Shown piece after piece: positions 51,720 to 63,600 of a DNA stretch of 64,000 nt; within the stretch, counting starts at the first letter, position 1; every line of letters starts with the position of its first letter. A program made the translations under genes and the position numbers. Source of the stretch: Proales similis (lineage: Eukaryota; Rotifera; Eurotatoria; Ploima; Proalidae); NCBI GenBank assembly GCA_019059635.1, contig JAGVRJ010000001.1, positions 3,100,001-3,164,000 of the forward strand, given 5' to 3'. Below the pieces are notes generated by a model. That model saw nothing but the letters and a program-made list of their open reading frames with translations, was not told the origin of the DNA and did not search any database.

Positions 51720-52489
51720 ATGTCTCAAGTAAAGCAGTTTGAAGTGACACAATGTCCGAGATCGGTATTTTACATTCCAGAGTTCATCACGGTCGAAGAA
51801 GAGGAAAAGCTCGTCAAGTGCGTGTACAACTCGCCCAAGCCCAAGTGGACGCAGCTGAAAAATCGTCGCCTTCAAAACTGGGGCGGCTTGCCGCATCCCA
51901 AAGGCATGGCCACCGAGCAGATTCCCTCTTGGCTCAGCGAATATTGCCAAAAGGTGTTTGATTTAGGCGTGTTTGAAACGCATGCACCGAACCATGTGCT
52001 CGTAAACGAATATCTACCTGGGCAAGGTGAATTTACTGAGTCTCGAGTCAAATTTCATGCTTTGACTGGGAGAAAATCTCTGCAAAAAAAGGAATCATGC
52101 CTCACGTAGACGGTCAACTCTACTATCCGACAGTGACAACCATTTCGCTGGGCTCTCACACATTGCTTGACTTTTACAAGCCGGTGAACGAGGGCTCAGA
52201 GCATCCAAGCGAGCGATTTATGTTCTCGTTGCTCCTTGAGCCAAGGAGCCTGGTGGTTCTCAAGGACGACATGTACAACGTTTACCTGCATGGGATCAGA
52301 GAGATCAATGAAGACAAGATCCATTTGGATTCAATTAGCAACAAAGAGCAAATAAAGAGCAAGCAGCTCTACGAGGACAGCGCCACTGTTCCGAGGCAGA
52401 CCAGAATTTCTCTCACTATTCGTCATGTTCCTAAAACTCTGAAACATTCTTTAAATTCACTCCTCTCTAAGCCTAAGCACGCTCACTAA
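51720..52489 (+). CDS. ALKBH6: Alpha-ketoglutarate-dependent dioxygenase ALKBH6
   Basis: Member of the AlkB Fe(II)/2-oxoglutarate dioxygenases; the physiological substrate of ALKBH6 is not settled. Exons 51720-52026 and 52092-52489 (65-bp intron) give 234 residues, the usual length. Family segments are 'EEEEKLVKCVYNSPKPKWTQ', 'LQNWGGLPHPKGM', 'HVLVNEYLPGQGIMPHVDG' (iron ligands His and Asp), 'YYPTVTTISLGSHTLLDFY', 'SLLLEPRSLVVL', the distal ligand His in 'YLHGI', and the 2-oxoglutarate-binding 'TRISLTIR'. The stop codon overlaps an AATAAA (52488-52493), and TTLL12 starts only 74 bp later on the same strand. Confidence 0.94.
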
Positions 52490-52563
52490 TAAAGATTGGC
52501 TTTATTTTAGATTAAGAGTCGAATAAAGCGCCCGTATAAGCCAACTCGTAGGCAGCAGCAGAA

Positions 52564-55010
52564 ATGAGCATTTCAGAAGAAGAGTTCAGCGAGCTTTACA
52601 AGAGTTTTGTTCAGTTGCACAAGAATCAGCTCAAGGTCAGTGGCCTGCCCGAACAGTACTGGCCGAGTCTTTTGCTCAAGCTCAAAGACGAGGTAAGCAT
52701 AGAGCTCAAGCCTGTCTCAGTATTGTCACAATCCCGAAGGTGTTCGACGCCGGAAATTATTTCAAAATATTGATGCGAGTCGACGAAGACGACGAGTTTC
52801 TCGGCTACAAGGCCGTCTGCTCGAGTCCATTCGGCCTGCAGCAAAGCGATCCGAACGGGTCTGTTGTCGTGCACTGTTGAAATTCGCAACGAGCAGAATC
52901 TAATCGACCTTGAAGTGTGTTTTTGATCGACCATGCGTGGACTTATCATCTCAAAGACGCCCGGAGTCAACTGAACGACAACGACTATTTGCTCAATCGA
53001 ATGTGCCAGCTGATGAACTTTGGAGATGAAGAGTCGGAGACAAAGAGCGATGCGGAGCTAAAGCAGGAGAAGATCAAACTTGTGCTCGATAGAATGTGGA
53101 AGTACAATTACACTTACAAGCTCGGTAGTGACATGCTGGTAAGTATTACGGCTTCGGGCGTGCGTGTCGGTTCTAATGAATCACATTTTAAATCCAAGAC
53201 GGACGAAGAGCGCGAGTCGATCTGGTACATCATGGACGAGTTCGGCTCGAGTATTCGTCACAGCGACTCGCCAAGTGTCGAATGTGCCCTTTTCTACTTC
53301 ATACCGACGGCGACCATGTTCACACTTATGTGGCCGATCAAAGACTTGGAGTCGGGCGGTATGAGTCACTGAAATCAGTGCCGTGTTGCTAAATTAAAGG
53401 CCTGGCCCTTAAAGAGGAGCTCACACGTGACTATGTTTATCGAATGAAAGACGAGCGAATGAGACGCGCCCGCTTGATACCGTGGAGCGAAGACGACGAC
53501 TGGCGACTAGACGACAATCCGACCGAGCAGAGAGAGCCCGATGATGCCTATTTCACAGTGAGATTTAAATTGGAAAATTTCGACGCTCTGCTTCTAAGAC
53601 CTGAGGAAAAAAGGACGGGCGGATTGAAGAGAGTCTGCCCACCTCAGATACCGGCCGACAAATTCAGCTCAATTCGCTGGGACGAAAAGTGCGTCTCTTC
53701 ACTGACATGGCGGTTGTGAAGGAGAATCTGTGTGGCGAGAAATTCGAATTTGTGGATGACATAACCAAGGCAGACATAATCTTCATTCGAAAGCATTACA
53801 AAGACTTCAAGTAGCTTCTTGCTTAATGGCCGGTTCGGGCCCTGAATAACCAAAGACCGTGAATAGGGAACTAGACGAGAATGCGCCCAATAGTCTGATC
53901 AACCAATTTCCGTTCGAAAATGTGCTGACTTGCAAGGACTTATTGGCGGTGGTGTGTCGACGAATGCCCGACTGGAAAGATTGGCTGCCAGCTACCTATA
54001 ATCTTGCCTACGAGATAAGCAAATTCATAACGTACTTCAAAGATCGCGAACAGCAAGGTCTCGACAACCATTGGATTATAAAGCCGTGGAACTTGGCCCG
54101 CTCGATAGACACCACAGTGACCAATAATCTGAATCAAATAATTCGATCGGTTGAAACTGGGCCCAAGGCAAGTGGTCACAGGCCGCATCTCCTTCGCCCA
54201 ATCTATTTAATAATTCAATCCCCTAAACAGATTGTCTGCAAGTATCTCACTCAGCCAGTCCTCTTCTACCGAGACGATGTGAGTGGCGGCGTTAAATTCG
54301 ACCTGCGCTACATTGTGCTGCTCAAGAGACTCAGGCCACTTGAGATTTACATTTACAACAAGTTCCTGTTGCGATTCGCCAACAAGTAAATCGGCGATCT
54401 CTTTTTCCTTCAATCGCAGCTACAAAATGAGTGTTGTTTTATGAAAAAGGCCATTCGACCTGGAGCACTTTGAAGACTATGAAAAGCATTTCACTGTGAT
54501 GAACTACAAAAAGTACAACATCAAAGAGGTAAGAGATTAATCCAGGGCGGCAAACAGAAATGGCCAATTTACGAAATCGGTAATCAGATACAATGCGAGG
54601 CGTTTATTCAAGAGTTTGAACGCCAAAACCCTCAAATTAAATGGAGTGATGTTCAGGTAAGTGAGTACAAGACTCGGACCACTGGTACATTCAAATTCGT
54701 TTGCTGCACGGTTTCGTAGGAAAAAGTCAACCAGATGATGCGTAAGGTGTTCGAGGGAGCGTGTAAACAAGAAGCACCGCGAGGCCTTGCCGAATGTGCG
54801 CAGTCACGGGCCATGTACGGTGTAGACGTGATGCTCGACTGGAAAGAGGAGGCAAGCAGCGGCGAGAAGAGCGTGCAGCCCGTCATCTGCGAAGTGAACT
54901 TCATGCCTGACTGCACTCGACTGTTGAAAGCCGAGCCACAGTTTTACAATCAAATATTCGACACTCTATTCTTGGACGAGCTAAACGAGAGCGTAGTCAA
55001 ACCGATTTAG
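52564..55010 (+). CDS. TTLL12: TTLL12, tubulin tyrosine ligase-like protein 12
   Basis: SET-like plus TTL-like protein linked to tubulin and histone marking; enzymatic activity of the family member is doubtful. Exons 52564-52692, 52740-52858, 52916-53138, 53199-53358, 53400 to an unresolved end, about 53666-53810, 53867-54167, 54231-54385, 54450-54528, 54588-54656, 54720-55010. Family markers: 'FLIDHAWTYHLKDAR', 'WYIMDEFGSSIRHSD', 'TLMWPIKDLESG', 'LINQFPFENVLTCKDLL', 'NHWIIKPWNLARSIDT', 'DLRYIVLLKRLRPLEIYIYN', 'YEKHFTVMNY', 'SRAMYGVDVMLDW' and 'EVNFMPDC'. The exon junction between about 53558 and 53666 changes frame and its donor is ambiguous. Intron 54168-54230 has a GC donor. An AATAAA directly follows the stop. 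Confidence 0.93.
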
Positions 55011-55662
55011 AATAAAGAAGAGAAAATATTGACCAATAAATCCAGCGAGACGCATTTGCTTGCTTGAGCGTTTATTTTTAAACATATAGGTTCTACTAAT
55101 TTGGAACCTCGCATTTAATTCTCGTGCCCAAGCCGCAAGCGTAATTAACTTCGACTTAAAGACAATATTAGGTGATACTGACCCTACCCAGCCCCCTCTC
55201 CGTCATCGCTTTATTTTATTTGTTTTGCTTCGGTTTATCAGTTAGCGAGGTTGTTGTCCTCATGCGACGCTCTTGGGTTTTTTTCTTTCTCTCTCCTTTT
55301 GTCTTGTGGCCTAAGGCGAGATAAACAAATTGAAAATTGATAAAGTCAAATTGTGTTTAGATTAGCCAAAAATTTATGATTTGGCTTTTTACCAAATTGA
55401 AATGGAGCCGCTGATCAACAACGATGTATTAGGTAAAATTCGAGTTTGAGTTGTGTTCAAGAGCGCGTGCTTGATTGCCTTAGCGATCTCTTCGACGCAA
55501 CGATACGATAAGAAGAAATTTTTTGTCTCTTCATCGTGACTAAATAAAAATAGCCAGGGCTCTCGAATGAGAATAAAAACCTTGTCGCGCTCGTTTTAAA
55601 ACTAAATAATCGCTCAGGCAAAGGCAAATCGTTGCTCACTTGAATCAACTTACGACTTCAAA
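55011..55662. other. Intergenic between TTLL12 and the sugar transporter
   Basis: About 650 bp, AT-rich, with a polyadenylation hexamer at its start (55011-55016). No gene was seen. It probably contains the transporter promoter and 5' UTR. Confidence 0.6.
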
Positions 55663-57771
55663 ATGGATAGAACGGAAAAGTTAAAAAACATCGAATTAGA
55701 TTGGGTACAGAGAGAAGGCCAGATAAACACAGGCGAAAGAAAGCTCAACGGGGTAGATAGAGACAGCAGCCGTCTCGATATTAATTCAAGTTAATATTTT
55801 CGACCAAAAAGCGATTCACCGCACCCCTGATCACCAGTCTGCTTTTGGCTGTTCTCGGAGCCGCTTTTCAGGTCGGCTGGACTATTGGCGTTTTCAATAC
55901 GCCCGACGATGTAGGCTACGATCCGAATGCTCGTGTTCCTCATGATCCTCATCCAATGAGAAATCATTCGAAAAAAGGTGATAAAAGGCTTCTATCAAGA
56001 GGTATATACCGAAAGAACAGGACAAAACATGACCGAAGGCCAAATGGACCTCTTTTGGGCAATTACCAACGGAATCATGCCACTTGGAGCGACTATCGGT
56101 GGTTTGAGCTCCGGATTTCTGGCTGATATGCTTGGCAGGTAGGCAAATCTCCACAAACTTTGAGTTTGACGAATCAAATTTTACCGTTTCCACAATGAAC
56201 AGAAAGAGATCAATGATATTTTGCAATTTCTTCGTCATTCTGTCGTCTATTTTGTTCATTATTTCCAAGTTCGTCAAGTCCTACGAGACGGTCATTGCTG
56301 CACGCTTCTTCTCCGGCCTCTACAGTGGCTTTTTCATCGGCGTGGTCGCAATCTATTTGTCGGAGATGCCACCCAAGAACTTGAGAGGTCTCGTAGGCAC
56401 TCTGAACCAGTTCATGGTCGTATTTGGCATCTTGATTAGCAACGTGCTTGGCTTGCCTGACTTGCTCGGCACAGAAAACTTGTGGCCAGTGCTGGTCGGT
56501 TTTCCGCTCCTGCCCATGCTTGGGCATATTGGACTCATTTTCTTCCCGGAAAGTCCCAAATACGTTTTCATCAATCAAAACGATAAGGAAAAAGCGCGTG
56601 AAAGTAAGCAACAGCAATTGGACGGCTTAGTTTCCTCGTCTCTTGACTGACCGAAATTATTCAAAGTTCTCATGAAACTCCGAGACCAAGACCGTGAGCT
56701 AGTCGAGAACGAGCTGGCCGAGCTCGAAGAAGAGAAAAGACAACTTTCGGCCAAGTCGGACGTCAGCTGGGCCGATCTTGTTTCAAGAGTCGAGCTCAAA
56801 CGCCCTCTCATGATCGCCGTTTTTGTTCAAGTTTCGCAGCAATTTTCAGGTGAGCCTCAACAACACAGATTGAGACTCTGAAATCGATTTCATTGAATTG
56901 GAAAGGTATCAATGCGGTCATGTTTTACTCCACAAGCATTTTCCGAAACGCTGGCCTGAAGGACCAGTGGCCGGTCTACGGCACTATTCTGCTGAGTAAG
57001 CAATTTGAGATACAAATTGATAAATTGGTCGCTGACTGTCCACTTTTCCTCAACAGATTTGGTCAATTTGCTCATGACATTTGTCTGCATGGTCATTATC
57101 GATCGTCTGGGTCGACGCATTCTTCTCCTCATTGGCTTCGTTGGAATGGCTGCATTCAGCTTCTTGCTGGCAATAACCAGAATATTTGGCGTAATTTTCT
57201 CAATCATTTGTCAATCAGCCCTTAATCCGGTTTTAACTCATTTGCCTTTAAAGTCAGAGGACCTTCAGTGGCTTAATTACATGACCGTTGTTGCCGCCGT
57301 GCTCTACATTATTGCGTTTGCTATTGGTCCTGGTAAGCCACTGTTTTTTTTCATCGCGATTTAATTTGGACCGCTAAAATTCCAAAAACTCAAAGGTGCA
57401 ATCCCTTGGCTGCTCACCAATGAAATATTCGGTTCTGACGCGAGAGGCAAGGCCTCGTCCGTTGCTGTCTTCACCAACTGGTTTTGTGTGTTCATTATCG
57501 GCATCTCTTTTCCCTATGTAGAGGTAAGTGGCTCTAGCACAGAATAGGCTCCAAGCAATGTCCCGATTCTCATTTTGCCTATTAGAGCGCATTGGGCAGC
57601 TACAGTTTCATCGTGTTCGGCGTTCTGGCCAGCATATTCACCGTTTTTGTGGTCATGTTCGTGCCCGAGACCAAGAACAGACCCATCGAAGAGGTGGTCG
57701 AATCTTTCAAAACCCAATTCATCGTTTTCCCTGCCAGTCGTCGACCGGCAGCCCGAAATTCAGATTTCTAA
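55663..57771 (+). CDS. Facilitative sugar transporter, GLUT class I-like (SLC2A family)
   Basis: Twelve-span major facilitator moving hexoses across the plasma membrane. Exons 55663-55752, 55812-55910, 55978-56138, 56203-56603, 56667-56849, 56906-56995, 57057-57190, 57254-57332, 57396-57523, 57586-57771; 516 residues. Signatures: 'APLITSLLLAVLGAAFQVGW', 'GVFNTPDDVIKGFY', 'GGLSSGFLADMLGRKRSM', 'RFFSGLYSGFFIGVVAIYLS', 'EMPPKNLRGLVGTLNQ', 'FFPESPKYVFIN', 'QVSQQFSGINAVMFYSTSIF', 'DRLGRRILLLIGFVGM', 'GPGAIPWLLTNEIFG' and 'VPETKNRPIEEV'. QVSQQFSG replaces the QLSQQLSG of GLUT1-4, so exact sugar preference cannot be told. The first exon is a 30-residue hydrophilic N terminus. A polyadenylation hexamer is at 57814-57819. 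Confidence 0.94.
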
Positions 57772-58144
57772 CTCTTTTCTACAACGCTGTTCTTTTTGCG
57801 CCTTCTTTCTATCAATAAAGCTCACCTAGTTTTTCAATCTCAATAGAAAACGATTTCTCTTTTTTGCGGTGCATAAATTTGTCTTTTTTTTCAATTGAAT
57901 GAGTTTAAATACATTTAGGAATAGGCTACAAATGAAAATATTTGACAAATACGGGCGTTCATATTCTCAATATATGTACAAGCATTTCTTGTATTGCTGG
58001 GCTCATAACTCATCATGGAGAATCGCTGCAGGTTAAATGTTATTCTTGGTTACGAACTTGGTCTTATGCGGCTGCTGTTGGTCGTAGTCTTGGATGGTTC
58101 GTCAGATATTGGTTGGCAAAGAGTCGGGTTTTTGTCACAATTGC
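57772..58144. other. Convergent 3' flanks of the sugar transporter and RNF11
   Basis: About 370 bp, AT-rich. It contains the transporter polyadenylation signal and the RNF11 3' UTR. No other feature was seen. Confidence 0.6.
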
Positions 58145-58782
58145 TCACTCGAACGCGGCCAGAAGGCCCACGTCGACCGGTTCCATGCAAGACGGACAGA
58201 TGAGCGATCGCAACAGCCACGAGTCGATGCACTTCTCGTGAAATGTGTGCAAGCAAGGCAAATACTTGATCGTATCGTTTTTCTCAAAGTCAATCATACA
58301 GATCACACACCTGGGAGCGAAAGCGAGCATTAGCAGCGCGTCGTCTTCAAAGCTCAAGTGGCTACTTACTCGCGGTGTTTCTTATTCTCTTCGTAGCTGC
58401 CGGAGGGAAGCTGCTGGATAAGAGTCATACGCTTAAGCAGTTTTATCTGCTCTTCTTCGCTCAGCTGTTCGGCGCTTTTGCCCACATTCGGGGTGAGATA
58501 GTAAAGTTGAGACGAGTTCTGGAACGACTGATTATGCAGCGAGCCGGACGCAGACGAGATTGAAGACGAGGAATAGCCGGCGTTTAAAAAGTTGTCGTCA
58601 TTGGAGCGCGAATGGCGGCAGTTCGAGTGGCGACCGCATCGCCTATGTCTGTTGCTGCTGCTACCGCTGCTGCGTCTTCGACTGCGCTCATGCCGTGAGC
58701 GGTCTTCACGTTCTCTCACTGTTTCTTCATTGTCCACGAGATGCTCATCGTCCGATCCAGTCTTATCCAAGCAGTTTCCCAT
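58145..58782 (-). CDS. RNF11: RING finger protein 11 (RNF11)-like, without PPxY motif
   Basis: Endosomal RING-H2 E3 ligase adaptor acting with ITCH/NEDD4-type ligases and A20. Exons (minus) 58370-58782 and 58145-58310 give 192 residues (human 154). MGNCLDK fits myristoylation of Gly2 and palmitoylation of Cys4. The middle is an Arg/Ser-rich segment of about 80 residues. The conserved 'QLSEEEQIKLLKRM' and 'LIQQLP' follow, then the RING-H2 'CVICMIDFEKNDTIKYLPCL', 'HTFHEKCIDSWL' and 'CPSCMEPVD', all zinc ligands present. Human RNF11 carries a PPPPY WW-binding motif in the N-terminal half; I see none here. The start was chosen at 58782 because upstream in-frame residues (from 58821) are not conserved. 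Confidence 0.9.
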
Positions 58783-60046
58783 TTTCTTCTTCTTTCTAAG
58801 CCGAATCGAATAATGAGTCATGGCTCGGTCTCGAAAATTGCATTATCGAATTTTAAATCAATTGAAATCGATTCGGCCGAGTAGAACTAGTTCGTAGACA
58901 AAACGAAAAGTCAGACGGACGACTACTCAACATCGAGTAGCAACTCAGCAGGCGTGTTGGCAGCCTATTTGGGCCAAAATGAAAATAGAAATGCAAGAGA
59001 AACACAGAGAAGGAGAGAATAGAGAGGCAGAAAGAGGTTGGGAATTATAAGCTGCGTAGAGAGCGAGAAAATAAATTATTATAATATTCCGGATATTTGA
59101 GGACAGGGATGGACCAGTTTAGTTGAAATTGAGGTCGTCTGTTCACTGGCCACTTGTGAAATCCCGAATTATTAGAAAAAAAAAAGAGGAATCAGATGGT
59201 CAACTTGTCGTGAACTCACGAGCGACGCTATCGTAAACTCGCGCTCAATCTTTCCTAAACATCGCGTAGCGCTTCTGGGCGAAAAGACGAAAACGAATTA
59301 GCATTGGGCGCATAAGCGCTCATCTGATCGCGAATAAAATATGCCAAAGTTGCAGCATGATTCTGTTTGGCAACTGCGTCGTCAAATATGCGCAATTTGT
59401 GAGAAAACTTGTGAGAGAATAGAGACGAAGACGAACACAATAAGGTCGCTGAGCGAGATCTGTGCCTCATTCATCTGTTTGCTCTGTTTTTCGTTTCTAC
59501 GTCTCTCTATATTTCACTCTGAGCGCTTTCTAACGAGCTCGTGGCTAATAAGCGTTCGATTTAATTCGACGTCATGAGTGCAAATCGCTGGTCAAGATGC
59601 TCTATTTGGCGTTCATCGACGCCAGCATAATTATCCAGGTCTTTCGTTTCGATTCAGGCGCGTTTTAGTAATAGAAAATTAAAGAGACGATCGATTAGAA
59701 AGGCACAATCAGCTGTGCTCTCCACAACTACCAGCAATCTAGACTCGTAATTGGCCTAAAAAGTTTTACATTTTTGTCACAGTGTCCCTTTTGTAAGCCT
59801 GTGCATGCTTGACTTGGTCGACAGACGAGAATAATAAACAATGAATTTATTCATTTGGAGTTTACTCGACAAACAATTTAAAAACTTCAACTCCTTTTGA
59901 TCAATCGATGGCCTGCGGGTTGCCCAAAACGTTCGCTGCCTTCATTTCGCCCAAACTAATCCAAACCTGTCAAAGCGTTTCCGTGATATGAAAAGTCGAC
60001 TTGAAAAATAAAAAGTTTATTCGTACGAGTCGCCCCCTCAAAGATT
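58783..60046. other. Intergenic between RNF11 and COA6
   Basis: About 1.26 kb. It includes the RNF11 upstream region. A short plus-strand ATG at about 59600 opens 'MLYLAFIDASII' and could splice to 59700-59810, but there is no recognised homology. The minus-strand ORF at 59255-59470 is also unassigned. Confidence 0.5.
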
Positions 60047-60376
60047 TTAGTCGGAACTCTTCTTGCCCTTCAATACCTCTTCGATAAGCTCCGGCTTGCC
60101 AGAGTCGATGGCATTTTTAAATTTCAGATAATCACGTCGTCGATCAAAATGCTTGACCTTCAAATCGTGGCCTGTGAAAACATTTGCAACAACAGTCGTC
60201 GGAAAGATCTGCTTACTCACCCAAGCTTTTGTACATTCGTTTTCAAACGCCTGCCTAGTTCGGGCGCACTTTGCCTTCTCATTGTTGTTCTCGTCCAGGC
60301 ATTTCCAGTAGGCATCGCGGGCCTCCCAGCACTTGGCTCGGCCCTCTTTGGTGGTCATGTCATTGGGGCCGGACAT
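60047..60376 (-). CDS. COA6: Cytochrome c oxidase assembly factor 6 (COA6)
   Basis: Mitochondrial intermembrane-space thiol reductase that helps mature the COX2 copper site. Exons (minus) 60221-60376 and 60047-60157 give 88 residues, normal for the family. The twin-cysteine motifs are CWEARDAYWKC (CX9C) and CARTRQAFENEC (CX10C), as in human COA6. 'KHFDRRRDYLKFK' is the conserved closing helix. The start at 60376 is picked because the upstream in-frame extension to 60511 is not conserved. The intron (60158-60220) is 63 bp. No mitochondrial presequence is expected, since import uses the Mia40 route. Confidence 0.93.
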   Translation of the reverse strand: MSGPNDMTTKEGRAKCWEARDAYWKCLDENNNEKAKCARTRQAFENECTKAWVSKQIFPTTVVANVFTGHDLKVKHFDRRRDYLKFKNAIDSGKPELIEEVLKGKKSSD

Positions 60377-60687
60377 TGTTTCAGACTTGTTACGTAATTT
60401 TCGATCGCCTGCCTCCTTGTCTGACTGAGCGGTTCGGTGACTGAGTCGAACATCAAGACTTCGACCGTGTATATTGCACACAGAAGGGAAATATTGCAAA
60501 TATTCAAACACAGATCAAACTTGACTGCTCACATCTGAAGAATCTGAATCTCAAGTCACATCTAACTAAAGAGAGATGAATAAGGATCGTTTGTTGTGTT
60601 GTTTTGATGATTTATTTTAAATACGCGCCTGCAGGCAAGTTAGATTAAAAAGTAGAAAGGAAAATCGCACGCTGGTGTGTTGGCTTT
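60377..60687. other. Intergenic between COA6 and COPA
   Basis: About 310 bp. It contains the COA6 promoter and the COPA 3' end, with a minus-strand AATAAA at 60611-60616. Nothing else was seen. Confidence 0.6.
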
Positions 60688-63600
60688 TTATCTGAATTGA
60701 ATGGGGCTAATTCGCAGGCCGATTGTGTCCTTGCCAATCTCAGTCGCCTTGGTTACCCGGCAAAGCTGACCGGCAAACTGCGGCAAATAGCAAGCGCCGC
60801 TCAATGGGCACTTGACAACTGGCTTTCCACTTTTCAAATTCGATACGAAATTACTTTCTGATTGAATTAAAATTATGATGAGCGCATTTACCGGTAAATG
60901 GGCACATAGGAAGCGGCGCAAACGTCAAACGGGTTGTACTCGTCGTAGTTGAGCTCATATGTGTTTGTCGGCGAGCGTTCACAAGCAGCAAGGATTTTTC
61001 GAGTCTTTTAAAGAAACGATCAAAAATTGAGGCTTGCCGATCGATAGAGCCGGGCACTCACCTGCTGGGCGACGTCTTGGCTCGGTCCAAGCTCGAGTAG
61101 TCGCTGAGCGAATACTGCGGCGGTTTTGAAATTTTTTAGTTTAAAGAACAGATTGAGGGCCGTCCTGAGAGTGAGGATCTTGTGAATCGGCTGAAGATTG
61201 CAGTGCGAGAAATAGGCGGCCAGTTCGCAGACACGCTTCTGCTCGTCGGCTGTTCCTTTAGGCAGCTCTTTGCGATAGAGCTCCATCTGAAGGCCGACTA
61301 TGTACTCGCGGCAGATTTCGATCAACTGCTGCGCTTCGGCTATTTCCTGCTTGCTGTCGACGACCAGAAGCGGCACACTGAGCAGAATGGTTCGGAATAG
61401 CTCGACTGCCTCCGGGAACTTGCCGTTTGTAGTCAAGTCGTAGGCTTTTTGCAGACGCTGAATCAAATCGTTCAGCTTGAGTCCGACGACGGGCGAGGCG
61501 TTCTTGCCCGATTTTACTCGGCAAGGATAAGAGAATAGAGGCGGAAGAGAGGGCAGTGCTGAGAAGCTTGCTCGCGACCGAGCGAAAGTCTGCATGAATA
61601 TTTGTCTGTAAGGCTCAAACTCGACAACTCCGACCTGATCGTAAAGCAGTCGAATGGCTGATTCAAATGAGCCGGCGAGCACATGATCCACTGGTAGTTT
61701 GGTGTTGTTCGACCAGAGCTGGGCAATCGATTGACCTTTGACAGGCGCGACAAAGAATGCAGAGCCGTCCTCGCCTGCGCCGGCATCCTCAACTGCAGGC
61801 ACCAGGTCGGCAGGAATCTCGAGCTCAGAGTCGTCCACATCCCATCCTTTGCCACCGTCCTCTTCGCCTTCTACGTCAAGTTCATCTTGCTGGATTACCT
61901 CGTCGTCTTCATCAATGTTCAAGTCGGCGTCTTCGTCCCACGTCTTGGCAGCGGCGCTCAGATCGACCTCAGCGGTCTGCATGAGAGACGAAGGCACGGT
62001 GACCGCACCGGCCGATTGGATCGAGCTTCTGGGTGCCACGTTGTCGAAGAAGCCTTTGCTCACACTCAGGAGAGGCCAGTTGCTTTCTTGCTGGCTAATT
62101 GGCACTGGAGGCATGAGAAGCTTGGCGTTCGGATCAGTGTCTGGAAGGAGATCTTCGATTCCGCTTCCGATTCGCTCGGCTTCCTCCTCTAGATTGTGCG
62201 TCTTGGCGGTCAAATATGCAAGAGATCGCTGCCCACAGTTCTCAAGGATCTTCACTCGCTCTTCGACATCGCCGAGTAGAGTGGCGATCTGGAACTGTCC
62301 ATTCACGTCCTTTCGCACCTCGGCGATTTTCATCATTTTTCTCAACTTTTCCAAGTTGCCAGTTATCAAGTAGAGGAACGACAGCTTGTCAAAGTTCTTT
62401 GTTCGTTGGTAGCACATCTCCACAATCTGGTGATTGCCCTGCATCAGAGCTGCTTCGGCCAGCTTTTCCCAGCAGTACTTGTCGTCCAGCGCTCTAGCAG
62501 ACTCCAAGGCGATGTCAATGTTTCCGCATTCGAGCGCCAGGCCGAAGCGAGTCTTCTCGTCCTTGACAAAGTGAAGCGCCACTTCGGGGTAGCCTTTCTT
62601 CTGCAAATACGAAATGATGCTCTGTCCAATGAGCACAGCGTTTCGGACCATGTGCAGGACCTCGTCGTAGCGGCGATTGATCAATGCCAACTTGAACCGG
62701 TACTCGGTCGAGTCGATGTTCATTATTCTGGGCCGAATCTCACGATCCAAACAGTAGACTGCGTTGCCCTTGATTTTGGTTATGTAAACTGGCAGGTCGA
62801 GGGTTCGAATGATGCCGTGATCTCCGTTGGTCAACGCGTACTTTATATGGTTGCTGGTGGTGTAGATGAACACATTGTGCTCGTCCCAGGCGCCTGACTT
62901 GACTCGTGTGTTCTCGCTGATCGAGCACAGTTGGTCGAGCTTTTTGTCGCAGATCACAATCTGGTGCCGAGCCAGAATGGCCACGAATGCCATGTCGTTC
63001 GACCAGACCACGTATTTGGCTTTGGGCACTCTGACCGAGGCCAAGTTTCGCTTCTGCTGCACATCGTACATGGTCACCATATCGCCCTCTTTGACCATTA
63101 GATTGCCAGTGCCGGCGAAGAATATCTCCTCGCAGTTGGGCAGCTGAATTTTCTTGGTCGTCTCGTTCTTGAGGTTTTTTATGTGGATGGTCTGGTTTTT
63201 GTCCATAATTGCGAAGCGATTGCGAGCCACCCAGACCGCACTCATGCCGGCCGATCGGCGCCCCTCAGGGGCGTCTGGATTCGACTCGTTCGCGTCCTTG
63301 GGAAGGTAGTACATGTCGTAGTAGTAGCTGTCCGGGTTGTTGTTGGGTCGAGTGGTGAGCAGGACCGCATTCTCCGCCGGATTGAACGACATGTTGAAGT
63401 AGGGAACGCGCACAGGATTGCGCAGAGTCATGAGCGCAACATCCTTCGAAGTGGTAAAGTCAAGCCGCCTGAGTGTTTTCTCTTTCACGTAGAAGAGCAG
63501 ATTATTGTAGATTGAATAGGCAGGCCGTTCTCGTTTCAGCTTGAAAATGACCATTCCATTGTCATGGCCAGCCGCGAAGAGGTTCAGGGTGGGATGAGCT

